Assembly: GCA_046154645.1 (NCBI GenBank) | Contig: JBJXDZ010000146.1 | Location: 16,493-80,492 of the forward strand | DNA: 64,000 nt | From: Ga0077555 sp046154645 | GTDB taxonomy: Bacteria > Pseudomonadota > Alphaproteobacteria > Rhizobiales > Hyphomicrobiaceae | Reading direction: 5' to 3' | Shown here: piece by piece, positions 28,046 through 37,804 of the stretch | Numbering within the stretch: the stretch's first letter is position 1 | Layout of the letters: each line of letters starts with the position of its first letter | Notes under the pieces: generated by a model | Told to the model about the DNA's origin: nothing | The model's database searches: none | Seen by the model: only the letters and a program-made list of their open reading frames with translations | Program-made: the position numbers and the translations under genes

Positions 28046-29452
28046 ATGACCGGCCATAAAGACTACGTCGTCAAGGACATCGCCCTCGCGGAGTACGGAC
28101 GCAAAGAGATCGCCATCGCCGAAACGGAAATGCCGGGCTTGATGGCGACCCGTAAGGAATACGGTCCCACGCAGCCGCTGAAGGGCGCACGCATCGCCGG
28201 CTCCCTGCACATGACCATTCAGACCGCGGTGCTGATTGAGACCCTGAAAGCGCTTGGCGCCGATGTGCGCTGGGTGTCCTGCAACATCTATTCGACTCAG
28301 GATCACGCCGCTGCGGCCATTGCGGCAGGCGGGACGCCGGTGTTTGCCTACAAGGGCGAGAGTCTGAAGGAATACTGGGATTTCACCGCGCGCCTGTTCG
28401 ACTGGCACGGCGGCGGCACGCCGAACATGATCCTGGATGACGGTGGCGACGCCACCATGTTCGTCCACCTCGGCCTCAAGGCTGAAAAGGGTGACACGGC
28501 GTTCCTCGACAAGCCGGGGTCGGAGGAAGAGGAGATCTTCTTTGCCTTGCTCAAGAAGGTCTTGAAAGAGAAGCCAAAAGGCTGGTTCGCTGAGCTGGCC
28601 AAGGGCATCAAGGGCGTGTCCGAGGAGACGACCACGGGCGTGCATCGTCTTTATGAGATGCAGAAGGCCGGCTCGCTGCTGTTTCCCGCCATCAACGTCA
28701 ACGACAGCGTCACCAAGTCCAAGTTCGACAATCTCTATGGCTGCCGGGAATCGCTCGTCGACGCCATTCGCCGGGGCACCGACGTGATGATGGCCGGCAA
28801 GGTGGCCATGGTGGCCGGCTTCGGCGACGTCGGCAAAGGCTCGGCCGCCTCGTTGCGGCAGGCTGGTTGCCGGGTCATGGTGTCCGAAGTCGATCCCATC
28901 TGCGCCCTGCAGGCCGCCATGGAAGGCTACGAGGTCACGACCATGGAGGACGCGGTCAAGCGCGCCGACATCTTCGTCACCGCCACCGGCAATGTCGACA
29001 TTCTGACCGTCGACCACGTGCGTGGCATGAAGGACCGGGCCATTGTCTGTAACATTGGCCACTTCGATAACGAGATCCAGGTTGCCGGGTTGAAGAACTT
29101 CAAGTGGCACAACGTCAAGCCGCAAGTGGATGAGATCGAGTTCCCGGATGGCAAGCGCGTGCTGCTGCTCTCAGAGGGCCGCCTGGTGAACCTCGGCAAC
29201 GCCACGGGGCACCCCTCCTTCGTGATGTCGGCCTCGTTCACCAACCAGACCCTGGCCCAGATCGAGCTGTGGACCAAGCCCGGCCACTACGAGAAGAAGG
29301 TCTACACGTTGCCGAAGCATCTTGACGAGAAGGTTGCCTCGCTTCATCTCGAAAAGATCGGTGTCAAGCTGACCAAGCTGACCCCGAAGCAGGCCGACTA
29401 CATCGGTGTCTCGCCGACGGGTCCCTTCAAGGCCGATCACTACCGCTACTGA
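28046..29452 (+). CDS. ahcY: Adenosylhomocysteinase
   Basis: A 468-residue S-adenosylhomocysteine hydrolase, which splits SAH to adenosine and homocysteine and so relieves inhibition of methyltransferases. Family blocks: GSLHMTIQTAVLIETL, SCNIYSTQDHAAAA, the NAD-binding motif AGFGDVGKGSAASLR, and the C-terminal FKADHYRY that completes the neighbour's NAD site in the tetramer. The length, with the insertion around residues 145–185 (PGSEEEEIFFALLKKVLKE), matches proteobacterial enzymes. GGATGGAG precedes ATG 28046. A stem-loop follows the gene. Confidence 0.97.
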   Translation: MTGHKDYVVKDIALAEYGRKEIAIAETEMPGLMATRKEYGPTQPLKGARIAGSLHMTIQTAVLIETLKALGADVRWVSCNIYSTQDHAAAAIAAGGTPVFAYKGESLKEYWDFTARLFDWHGGGTPNMILDDGGDATMFVHLGLKAEKGDTAFLDKPGSEEEEIFFALLKKVLKEKPKGWFAELAKGIKGVSEETTTGVHRLYEMQKAGSLLFPAINVNDSVTKSKFDNLYGCRESLVDAIRRGTDVMMAGKVAMVAGFGDVGKGSAASLRQAGCRVMVSEVDPICALQAAMEGYEVTTMEDAVKRADIFVTATGNVDILTVDHVRGMKDRAIVCNIGHFDNEIQVAGLKNFKWHNVKPQVDEIEFPDGKRVLLLSEGRLVNLGNATGHPSFVMSASFTNQTLAQIELWTKPGHYEKKVYTLPKHLDEKVASLHLEKIGVKLTKLTPKQADYIGVSPTGPFKADHYRY

Positions 29453-29501
29453 CGATTGCCGCCGACGGAGGCTTCTGCAACCCTCGCCAGCACGCCAAGC
29501 C

Positions 29502-29536
29502 ACGGGAGTCATTCGCGAATTGCGAGTGGCTCCCGT
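29502..29536 (+). terminator. Stem-loop downstream of ahcY
   Basis: 15-base arms ACGGGAGTCATTCGC and GCGAGTGGCTCCCGT pair completely as RNA, with two G·U pairs, around a GAATT loop. The flanking AAGCC/GGCTT bases can extend the structure. There is no long T run, so it may be an attenuator or mRNA stabiliser rather than a full terminator. Confidence 0.6.
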
Positions 29537-29744
29537 AATGTTTGTGGCTTGTTCTGCCGCCGGCGAGCGCGAACCGACTCCTTCCTGCAACAGCATCGCT
29601 TTGGCGAGCGCGTCAGCTGTGGAAAAGGTGGTCACGCGATTCGAAGTCCTTCATAGTCTTAAGTGATTCGTCCACATGCCCCTGGCTGCCGGCGCGATTC
29701 GAGGTGCTTCCCGTTCTGCGTGAGCTTCGTGCGCGACGCACGTC

Positions 29745-32327
29745 ATGGCCGATCGCCGGAACGCAATGCACTCTGCCAACACCACACAGCGATTGGGAAT
29801 TCAGCGCGGGGAGGTGCTCCTGCTGCTGGCGGCGTCGCTGGCTTGCGCCATCGTGCTGACCGTTGTTTTTTCGGGCTCCGGGCCGGAGCTGCTGGGCTCG
29901 TTCCGGCTGGCGCATCTGCTGGCGCTGGTGGTGCTGGCTGGTGCCATTGCCGTGGCCGGGTCGGTCTACTGGCATGCGACCAGCGCGGCGCGGCAGGCCG
30001 GGCGGCGGCGGCAGGACGAAATGGCGGAGCTGCGGCGCAATCTGGCGGCAGCCGAAGCCATTCTGAAGGCCGAGCCCCAGGTGCTGGTCTATTGGGAGCA
30101 GGGCCAGAGCGTCAAGATTGCGGCCAACACGTTGTCGACCGTGGCTGGATTGCCGGAGGATCCAACGCTGTTGATGCGGTTCGGCCAGTGGCTCGAGCCG
30201 GCAGCGGCGCGCGACCTCAAGGCGGGCCTCGATCAGCTGTTCAACGTCGGGCGGCCGTTCAACCTGCTGCTGCGGACGGCGGCTGGGGGCGATGTCGAGG
30301 CGGACGGGCGCGTTTCCGGTGCTCGGGCCATTCTGCGCTTGCGGGACGTGGCCGGCTCACGGCGCGATCTGGCGCGGATCATGGACCAGCACCGGCAGTT
30401 GGCGCGGGACATCACGCTGTCGCGGTCCTTGTTCAATGCGTTGCCGATGCCGGTCTGGATCCGCGGCGCCGACGGTCGCATCGAGTGGGTGAACAAGGCC
30501 TACGTAGCAGCCGTCGAGGCGACCGACGAAGCCGAGGTTCGCGAGAAGCAGATCGACCTGCTGGAGACGCGCCAGCGGCTCGAGTCCCTGCTGGCGCTGA
30601 AGCGTGGACAGCCATTCAGGAAGCGGATGCCGCTGAATTTCGGCGGTGAGCGTAAGGCGCATGACGTCGTGGTGCTGCCACTCGGGGAAGCCAGTGCGGC
30701 GGCGGCCATTGACGCGACGGTGGCCGAAAGTGCGCAAGGCGAACTCGACCGCCAGATCGAAGCCTATGACCGGACGTTGGACCGGGTGGCGACCGCGGTT
30801 GCCATTTTTGGCGCCGATCAGCGCCTCACCTTCTACAACGCGGCCTATCAGAACCTGTGGCAGCTCGACGGCGAGTGGTTGGCCACCCATCCTACCGATG
30901 GCCAGATCCTCGACCGCTTGCGGGAGAACCAGAAGCTGCCGCAGGTGGTCAGCCGGACCGACGAGCGCCGCAGCGGCGACGACCGGACGTCGGCGCCGGA
31001 AGCGGTCAATTATCGAGAATGGAAGACGCGGGTGCTGTCCTCCTACAAGTCGGAGACGGCTTACGAGGAAGGCTGGTACCTGCCGGACGGCCGCACGCTG
31101 CACGTGACCATCGAGTCGCGACCCGACGGCGGCGTGACGCACCATTACGACGATGTGACCGAGAAATTGGCGCTCGAGAGCCGCTACAACGCACTCATCA
31201 GCGTGCAGCGCGAGACCCTCGATCACCTGAAGGAAGCGGTGGCGGTGTTTGGCACCGACGGCCGTCTCAAGCTGTCGAATTCGGCCTTCGAGCGGATCTG
31301 GAAGCTATCGCCGCGTATGCTGGCCGAGCGGCCGCACGTCGACCAGCTCGTCAGCCTGTGCCGGGTGCTGCATGACGACCCGAACGGCTGGAGCAGCATC
31401 GCGCGACTGGCGACGCAGTTCTCGGATCAGCGCCAGCCCTTAGAGGGCCAGATGACGCGCGCCGACGGTAGTGTGCTCGATTTCGCGGCGCTGCCGCTGC
31501 CGGACGGCGGCACGCTGGCCTCGTTCGCGGATGTGACGGTGTCGAAGCGCTACGAACGGGCGCTGATCGACCGCAATGAGGCGCTGATTGCCGCCGACCG
31601 CCTGAAAAGCCAGTTCATCAGCCACGTGTCCTACGAACTGCGCACGCCGCTGACCAATATCATCGGCTTCTCGGAGCTGCTCGACAGTCCGCGCACGGGG
31701 TCGCTCAATATCAAGCAGCGGGAGTATCTCTCCGACGTCACGCTGTCGTCGAAGCAACTGCTGGCCATCATCGACGATATCCTGGATCTCGCCAACATCG
31801 ACGCCGGGGCTTTGGAGTTGAAGATGGCCCCGACCAAGATCCAGCCCGTGGTCGATGCGGCCGTGCTGGCGGTCAAGGAGCGGGCCAACCGGGCGCGCCT
31901 GCTGCTGTCGGTGACGGTGGCGCCGGACGCGCAGGACTTCATCGCCGACGGTGCACGGGTGCGCCAAATCCTCTATAATCTGCTCTCGAATGCCATCGGC
32001 TTCTCCAATGCGGGCGGGGAAGTGGCCCTGCATTGCTGGCGCGAGAGCGGGATGATCAACTTCATGGTGCAAGACAAGGGCGTCGGAATTCCCAAGGACC
32101 AGCAGCACGCGGTGCTGGAGCGCTTTGTGTCGCGCAGCCGCGGCTCGAAACATCGCGGTGTCGGTCTCGGGCTCTCCATCGTCAAGAGCCTGGTCGAACT
32201 GCACGGCGGCCAGCTCACGCTGGATTCGGAACCCGGACGCGGCACGGCGGTGACCGTGAGGTTTCCCGAGCACGGACTGCGCAAGCCAAGCGCCGGACTG
32301 GTCACGATGGCCAGCAGCGGGCAATGA
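29745..32327 (+). CDS. divL: DivL-type PAS-domain tyrosine pseudo-histidine kinase
   Basis: An 860-residue membrane sensor kinase. There are two N-terminal transmembrane helices (about residues 24–43 and 55–73), three PAS-like domains (about 225–330, 340–470 and 490–600) and a C-terminal DHp/HATPase unit. In the H-box FISHVSYELRTPL the phospho-accepting His is replaced by Tyr630. The N-box LLSNAIGFS, G1 DKGVGIP and G2 GVGLGLS are intact. The same replacement defines Caulobacter DivL, an essential regulator of the CckA–CtrA cell-cycle pathway and partner of DivK. The stop overlaps tsaE (ATGA). Start is 29745 or 29766; neither has a good ribosome site. Confidence 0.88.
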   Translation: MADRRNAMHSANTTQRLGIQRGEVLLLLAASLACAIVLTVVFSGSGPELLGSFRLAHLLALVVLAGAIAVAGSVYWHATSAARQAGRRRQDEMAELRRNLAAAEAILKAEPQVLVYWEQGQSVKIAANTLSTVAGLPEDPTLLMRFGQWLEPAAARDLKAGLDQLFNVGRPFNLLLRTAAGGDVEADGRVSGARAILRLRDVAGSRRDLARIMDQHRQLARDITLSRSLFNALPMPVWIRGADGRIEWVNKAYVAAVEATDEAEVREKQIDLLETRQRLESLLALKRGQPFRKRMPLNFGGERKAHDVVVLPLGEASAAAAIDATVAESAQGELDRQIEAYDRTLDRVATAVAIFGADQRLTFYNAAYQNLWQLDGEWLATHPTDGQILDRLRENQKLPQVVSRTDERRSGDDRTSAPEAVNYREWKTRVLSSYKSETAYEEGWYLPDGRTLHVTIESRPDGGVTHHYDDVTEKLALESRYNALISVQRETLDHLKEAVAVFGTDGRLKLSNSAFERIWKLSPRMLAERPHVDQLVSLCRVLHDDPNGWSSIARLATQFSDQRQPLEGQMTRADGSVLDFAALPLPDGGTLASFADVTVSKRYERALIDRNEALIAADRLKSQFISHVSYELRTPLTNIIGFSELLDSPRTGSLNIKQREYLSDVTLSSKQLLAIIDDILDLANIDAGALELKMAPTKIQPVVDAAVLAVKERANRARLLLSVTVAPDAQDFIADGARVRQILYNLLSNAIGFSNAGGEVALHCWRESGMINFMVQDKGVGIPKDQQHAVLERFVSRSRGSKHRGVGLGLSIVKSLVELHGGQLTLDSEPGRGTAVTVRFPEHGLRKPSAGLVTMASSGQ

Positions 32328-33868
32328 CGACGCACTGGCTGGTCGGCATAGCGCGGCTCGGCGATCTCGAGAGGATTGCTGAGCTGGTCGCACTGAAGGT
32401 GCGCCTCGGCGACGTCATCGCGCTGCACGGCGATCTCGGCGCCGGCAAGACCACCTTTGCCCGGGCGCTGATCCGGGCGCTGCTTAATGATGCCGATGCC
32501 GAAGTGCCGAGCCCGACGTTTCCGATCGTCCAGAGCTACGCGACGGCGCGGCTTGAGGTGGCGCATTTTGATCTCTATCGCCTGACCGGCCCGGACGAGT
32601 TGGAGGAGGTCGGCTTCCATGATGCGACGGCGACAGGTCTGGCCGTCGTTGAATGGCCGGGGCGGGCTGGCGACGCGCTGCCAGCCGAGCGGCTCGATGT
32701 GCGGCTTGCGGCGGGACCGGACGCGGACTCGCGGCAGGTGGCGTTGACGGCCGTTGGGAGTTGGGAGGCTCGTATCGAGCGTCTCAAGACCATCAATACG
32801 TTTCTCACCGGGGCTCTGCCGCATGGTGCCGTGCCGAAGATCAGCTATTTGCAGGGCGATGCCTCGTCGCGCGCCTATGCGAGGCTTGCCCACATTGCAT
32901 CCGGCGCGTTGGTCCTGATGGATGCCCCGCGCATGCCGGACGGTCCGGTGGTGGCGAACGGCTTGCCCTACAGCCGCATTGCGCATCTGGCGGAGGATGT
33001 GCGCCCGTTCGTGGCCGTTGGCACGGCCTTGGCTGCAACGGGCATTGCGGTGCCAAAGATCTACGCCACCAACCTCGATGCAGGTCTGCTGCTGCTCGAG
33101 GATCTCGGTGATCAGACCTTTGGTCAGGCGTTGCGCGGGGGGCAGTCGCAGAGCGGCATGATCGCGGCAGCCGTCGACGTGCTGGTGCATCTGCGCGGGC
33201 ATCCCTTGCCGCGCGACCTGCCATTGCCAGATGGCTCAGTGCACCGGCTGGCGCGCTTCGACCGGGCGGCATTGGAGATCGAGATCGGGTTGCTGCTCGA
33301 CTGGTATTGGCCGGCGGTCAAGGACACAGCCCCGAGTCCCGCTGAGCGGGCCGAGTTCATGGCGCTGTGGTCGCCGATACTGGACACGATGCTGGCGGCC
33401 CCGGCGGGGCTGTTCCTGCGCGATTATCACTCACCGAACCTGTTTTGGTGGCCGGAGCGGGCGGGCATCGATCGCATCGGGGTGATCGACTTCCAGGACG
33501 CGCTGGCGGAGGCCTGGGCCTACGACCTGGTGTCGGTGCTGCAGGATGCGCGGGTCGATGTGCCAGCCAGCATCGAGGCACGGGAGATCGACCGCTATTG
33601 CCGGGAGATGGCCGCGCGCGAGCCGGGCTTCGATCCGGAGGCTTTCCGGGCTCTCTATGCGGCATTCGGGGCGCAACGCAACACTCGGCTGGTGGGGCTC
33701 TGGGTCCGACTGCTGCGCCGCGACGGCAAGCCCGGCTATCTGCAACATATGCCGCGCACCTGGGACTATCTGGCCCGCAATCTGACGCATCCGGACCTGG
33801 CCGCTCTCAAAGCCTGGTACGACCGGCAGTTTCCGGAAGCTGTGCGCAAAGCGACCATCACGGCGTGA
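32324..33868 (+). CDS. tsaE: TsaE–phosphotransferase fusion (tRNA t6A ATPase / AmgK-like sugar kinase)
   Basis: A 514-residue two-domain protein. Residues 1 to about 145 are TsaE, the ATPase of the tRNA threonylcarbamoyl-adenosine machinery, with Walker A GDLGAGKTTFARAL, SPTFPIVQSY and HFDLYRL. Residues about 155–514 are an aminoglycoside-phosphotransferase-fold kinase with catalytic block RDYHSPNLFW and metal block VIDFQDALAEAWAYDL, closest in pattern to AmgK, the anomeric MurNAc/GlcNAc kinase of peptidoglycan recycling. MurU, the next step, is encoded 32 bases downstream, which supports AmgK. The fusion is known in rhizobia. The start overlaps the divL stop by four bases. Confidence 0.92.
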   Translation: MTTHWLVGIARLGDLERIAELVALKVRLGDVIALHGDLGAGKTTFARALIRALLNDADAEVPSPTFPIVQSYATARLEVAHFDLYRLTGPDELEEVGFHDATATGLAVVEWPGRAGDALPAERLDVRLAAGPDADSRQVALTAVGSWEARIERLKTINTFLTGALPHGAVPKISYLQGDASSRAYARLAHIASGALVLMDAPRMPDGPVVANGLPYSRIAHLAEDVRPFVAVGTALAATGIAVPKIYATNLDAGLLLLEDLGDQTFGQALRGGQSQSGMIAAAVDVLVHLRGHPLPRDLPLPDGSVHRLARFDRAALEIEIGLLLDWYWPAVKDTAPSPAERAEFMALWSPILDTMLAAPAGLFLRDYHSPNLFWWPERAGIDRIGVIDFQDALAEAWAYDLVSVLQDARVDVPASIEAREIDRYCREMAAREPGFDPEAFRALYAAFGAQRNTRLVGLWVRLLRRDGKPGYLQHMPRTWDYLARNLTHPDLAALKAWYDRQFPEAVRKATITA

Positions 33869-33900
33869 CCCCTGGGGCGGGCCGGGGTATCTAGAAGCCC

Positions 33901-34623
33901 ATGTCCACGATCCCAGAAACGGCGTTTGTGCTGGCAGCGGGCCTCGGCACGCGCATGCGGCCGCTGACGGACCGGCTGCCGAAGCCGCTCGTGCCTGTGG
34001 CCGGGCGGGCGCTGATCGATCACGTGCTCGACCGGATCGGGGCAGCCGGTATCGCCCGTGCCGTGGTCAATGTGCATTACATGGCGGACGCGATCGAGGC
34101 GCATCTGGCAGCGCGGGCGGCGCCGGCCATCGTGATTTCGGACGAGCGCGGGCAGTTGCTCGAAACCGGTGGCGGGGTGCGCAAGGCGCTGCCGCTGCTC
34201 GGTGAGCGGCCGTTCCTGGTGCACAACTCGGATTCGATCTGGATCGAACCGGGCGTGCAGAACCTGTCGCGCCTCTTTGCCGCCTTCGACGCCGACCGCA
34301 TGGACGCGCTGCTGCTGCTGGCGGATCGCACAACCAGCCTCGGCTACAGCGGGCGTGGCGATTTCGATGTGCGCGACGATGGTGCGGTGGCGCGACCGGC
34401 TGCTGGTGTGACGGTGCCCTATGTTTTCGCCGGAGTCTCGATGGCGAGCCCACGGTTGCTGCGCGAGACGCCGGACGGCGCCTTCTCCCTCAACCGCGTC
34501 TGGGACCGGGCCATGGCTGAGGGCCGCCTGCGGGGCATCACGCTGGCTGGCACGTGGATGCATGTCGGGGATCCCGCCGCCGTCGCTGCTGCCGAGAGGT
34601 GCATGGTCGATGCCCATCCATGA
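33901..34623 (+). CDS. murU: N-acetylmuramate-1-phosphate uridylyltransferase MurU
   Basis: A 240-residue nucleotidyltransferase. The signature AAGLGTRMRPLTDRLPKPLVPVAGR binds UTP, the metal region is VHNSDSIW, and GVSMASPRLL and GTWMHVGDP occur near the end, all as in MurU. With the AmgK domain just upstream it would convert recycled MurNAc to UDP-MurNAc, bypassing early de novo steps and the fosfomycin target. Its last 14 bases overlap the start of addB. Confidence 0.9.
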   Translation: MSTIPETAFVLAAGLGTRMRPLTDRLPKPLVPVAGRALIDHVLDRIGAAGIARAVVNVHYMADAIEAHLAARAAPAIVISDERGQLLETGGGVRKALPLLGERPFLVHNSDSIWIEPGVQNLSRLFAAFDADRMDALLLLADRTTSLGYSGRGDFDVRDDGAVARPAAGVTVPYVFAGVSMASPRLLRETPDGAFSLNRVWDRAMAEGRLRGITLAGTWMHVGDPAAVAAAERCMVDAHP

Positions 34624-37600
34624 GGCGTCTGCGGACTCGCTAGCTGAGGGTGCGGGTGCGGCGGCAAACGTGTTCACGGTGCCGCCCGGCCGACCGTTCC
34701 TGAAAGCGGTGGCGGCGGCCCTGCTGGCTGGTGACCTGCCGTCGCCGGGCGGGTCGAAGCCGGCGCTGATTGACCTTCCCGCCTATACCATACTGTTGCC
34801 GACTCGGCGCGCGGCGCGGGCCCTGCAAGAGGCCTTCCTGGCTGCGGCTGGCGGGCGGGCCATGCTGCTGCCGCAGATCCGGCCGATTGCAGAAGGCGAC
34901 GAGGATGCGAGCCTGATCGCGACATTGGCGCGGGACGGCACCGCTGATGATCTCGACATCCCGCCAGCCGTCGAGAAACTCGAGCGGCAGCTCGTCATGA
35001 CGCGACTTGTCATGGCGTGGTCGGCGGCCATCAAGCGGGCTGAGGGCGACGAGGGCTTTGCGACTGTTGCCTCGGCCGGCGCCGGCACGCCGGCACAGGC
35101 GGCCAATCTGGCCCGCGAATTGGCGACGCTGATCGATGCCGTCGAGACCGAGAACGTACCACTGACCAGCCTCGAAGGCCTGGTTCCCGAGCATCTCTCG
35201 GCCCACTGGCAGCAGACACTCGACTTCCTCAAGGTCATTACCGAAGCGTGGCCCGGCTATCTAGCCAGCCGCGGGTTTCTGTCGCCGATGGACCGGCGCA
35301 ACCGGCTGATCCTGGCCGAAGCGCGGCGGCTGCAGGAGACGCCGCCCAAAGCGCCGATCATCATTGCCGGCGTTACGGGGTCGATTCCCGCCACGGCGGA
35401 ACTGATGCGGGCGGTGGTTGGGCATGCGCACGGGGCCATCGTGCTGCCGGCGCTGGATCTGGGCCTCGATGCGACGACGTTCGACAAGATCGGCACGGAG
35501 CATCCCGAGCATCCGCAATTCGGCTTTCACAAGCTCTTGGACCGACTGGGCGTGGTGCGCGAGGCCGTGCGGGAATTGCCGGGCCAGGCTCTGGCTGGGA
35601 GACGGATCGGTCGCAATCGGCTGCTCAGCGAGGCGATGCGCCCCGCCGGCACGCTCGATGGTTGGCGCGAGCTTGGCGCGCAAATGCCACCTGCGGCGGC
35701 GTTGGCGGCCCTCGACGGCGTCAGCCTGATCGAGGCGGCGACGGCGGAAGACGAAGCCGAGACGGTGGCGCTGATTCTGCGCCAGGCGGCGGAGACGCCG
35801 GGGCGCACGGCGGCGCTGGTGTCGCCGGACCGGCTGCTGGCGCGCCGCGTCGCCATTCGACTGGAGGCGTTCGGAATTCGCGTCGACGATTCAGCGGGGC
35901 GGCCGTTCGCGAAGACCATTCCCGGTGCCTTCCTCGATCTGGTCGCCAATGCCGCCGCGCATCGCATGGCGCCGGCAGAACTGATGGCGCTGTTGAAACA
36001 CCCGCTGACGCGCCTCGGTCTGACGGCCGGGGCCGTGCGGCGGGCGGCGCGGGCGATGGAGCTGGTCGCCTTTCGCGCTCCCTATCTCGGCAGCGGCTTG
36101 GCCGGCCTCGAGGCAGCCGTCGAGCGGGCCGCGCGCAACATCGAGGGGGGCGAGCGCCGCCATAAGGCCGTGCGCCGGCTCGACCAGCGCGATTGGGACG
36201 CCATTCGCGATCTGGTGCGGCGCATCGCGGCGGCGTTCCAGCCGATGCTCGATCTCGCCGGCCGGCCGCGTGATGCGACCATGGCCTTGAGCGAGCTGTG
36301 TACGGCCCATGTGGAGGTGGCCGAAGCCCTCGCGCGGCCGCAGACGGCGGAGGACGGCGAGCCATCGCCGTTGTGGTATGGCGAAGCCGGTGAAGCGGCG
36401 GCCCGCCTGATGGGCGAACTGATGGCGGAGGCGAGCCCGGCCCCGCCGATCGCGTTTGGCGATTATCCGGATTTCTATCGCTCACTCATTGCCGGCGAGA
36501 GTGTGCGCTCACGCGTGCCCGTGCATCCCCGGCTGTCGATCTGGGGCCCACTCGAAGCGCGCATGCAACAGACCGACGTGGTGGTGCTGGGCTCGCTCAA
36601 CGAGGGCACCTGGCCGGCGGCGGCCGATCCCGGCGCCTGGCTGAACCGGCCGATGCGGGCAACGCTCGGGCTGCCGGCGCCCGAAGAAGAAACCGGCCGC
36701 TCGGCGCATGATCTGGTGTCGCTGGCGGGCGCCGATCGCGTCATCCTCACCCGCGCCGCCAAGGTTGATGGTGTGCCGTCGGTGCCGTCGCGCTGGCTGC
36801 TGCGCTTGAAGGCGCTGCTCGACGGGCTTGGCGTGGCCGATGGTCTGGTGCCGGCTGAGCCGTGGCTCGCCTGGGCCCGCAATCGCGATCGCATCGTGGA
36901 TCGCCAGACGATCCGCGCACCGGAGCCACGGCCGCCACTCGCCATGCGGCCACGGCGCATGAGCCTCTCCGATGTCGAGACCTGGATGGCCAACCCCTAC
37001 GCGATCTATGCCCGCCACGTGCTGGGGCTGGAGGCGCTGCCGCGGCTGGGCGTGCGGCCGGGCCCGTCGGAGAAGGGGCAGATCCTGCACGAGGCGTTGT
37101 CGCGCTTTGCCAAGCAGCATCCGGACCGGCTGCCCGGCGATATTGCCGCGGTGTTCCTGGCGATGGCCGTAGATGTGGCGAGCGATCTCGGTGCCGAGCC
37201 ACGCGTGCGCGCGTTCTGGCTGCCGCGCTTCAAACGGTTTGCGGAGTGGTTCGCGGAAAACGAGCCCGACCTGCGTCAGGGGACCATCACGCTGTTGGCC
37301 GAGGTGGACGGCGCCGAGATGCTGGCGGCGCCGGGCGGGCCGTTCGCCTTGCGCGGGCGTGCCGACCGCATGGATGTGACGGCGCAGGGTGTCATCATCA
37401 CCGACTACAAGACGGGCACGCCGCCCTCGGACAGCGCCGTGAAGGCGGGGCTGGCGCCGCAATTGCCGTTGGAAGCCGCACTTGTGGCAGCTGGCGCCTT
37501 TGCCGGAATCCCGGCATCGCCGGTGGCGGGCCTGCGCTACATCCGGGCGTCGGGAGGCGAGCCGCCGGGTGTCGCGCGGACAGTAGATTTCAAGGACGGC

Positions 37601-37804
37601 AGCGTCGCGAAGCTGGCCGCTGATGTGCGCGCCGGTCTGCTGCAATTGATTGCCGCATTCGATGATCCGGCGACACCCTATAAGGCGGTGCGCCGCCGCC
37701 GCTTCAACTACGCCTACGACGACTATGCCGGCCTGGCGCGGGTAGGCGAATGGTCGTTGAACGAAGATGGTGGCGAGAACGAAGGCGGGGAGGGCGCGGC
37801 ATGA
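34610..37804 (+). CDS. addB: Double-strand break repair protein AddB
   Basis: A 1064-residue AddB of the alphaproteobacterial type. The N-terminal helicase-like part starts with YTILLPTRRAARALQEAF in place of a canonical Walker A. The C-terminal part has a PD-(D/E)xK nuclease with ALRGRADRMDV and IITDYKTGTPPS. AddB forms the AddAB helicase–nuclease, which resects broken DNA ends up to a Chi-like site for RecA. The start at 34610 lies inside the end of murU, and the stop overlaps addA by four bases (ATGA), so the two subunits are made in equal amounts. Confidence 0.93.
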   Translation: MPIHEASADSLAEGAGAAANVFTVPPGRPFLKAVAAALLAGDLPSPGGSKPALIDLPAYTILLPTRRAARALQEAFLAAAGGRAMLLPQIRPIAEGDEDASLIATLARDGTADDLDIPPAVEKLERQLVMTRLVMAWSAAIKRAEGDEGFATVASAGAGTPAQAANLARELATLIDAVETENVPLTSLEGLVPEHLSAHWQQTLDFLKVITEAWPGYLASRGFLSPMDRRNRLILAEARRLQETPPKAPIIIAGVTGSIPATAELMRAVVGHAHGAIVLPALDLGLDATTFDKIGTEHPEHPQFGFHKLLDRLGVVREAVRELPGQALAGRRIGRNRLLSEAMRPAGTLDGWRELGAQMPPAAALAALDGVSLIEAATAEDEAETVALILRQAAETPGRTAALVSPDRLLARRVAIRLEAFGIRVDDSAGRPFAKTIPGAFLDLVANAAAHRMAPAELMALLKHPLTRLGLTAGAVRRAARAMELVAFRAPYLGSGLAGLEAAVERAARNIEGGERRHKAVRRLDQRDWDAIRDLVRRIAAAFQPMLDLAGRPRDATMALSELCTAHVEVAEALARPQTAEDGEPSPLWYGEAGEAAARLMGELMAEASPAPPIAFGDYPDFYRSLIAGESVRSRVPVHPRLSIWGPLEARMQQTDVVVLGSLNEGTWPAAADPGAWLNRPMRATLGLPAPEEETGRSAHDLVSLAGADRVILTRAAKVDGVPSVPSRWLLRLKALLDGLGVADGLVPAEPWLAWARNRDRIVDRQTIRAPEPRPPLAMRPRRMSLSDVETWMANPYAIYARHVLGLEALPRLGVRPGPSEKGQILHEALSRFAKQHPDRLPGDIAAVFLAMAVDVASDLGAEPRVRAFWLPRFKRFAEWFAENEPDLRQGTITLLAEVDGAEMLAAPGGPFALRGRADRMDVTAQGVIITDYKTGTPPSDSAVKAGLAPQLPLEAALVAAGAFAGIPASPVAGLRYIRASGGEPPGVARTVDFKDGSVAKLAADVRAGLLQLIAAFDDPATPYKAVRRRRFNYAYDDYAGLARVGEWSLNEDGGENEGGEGAA

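Noticed and set aside
28007..29125. 372-residue open frame on the minus strand
   Set aside because: Complement of ahcY; no independent support.
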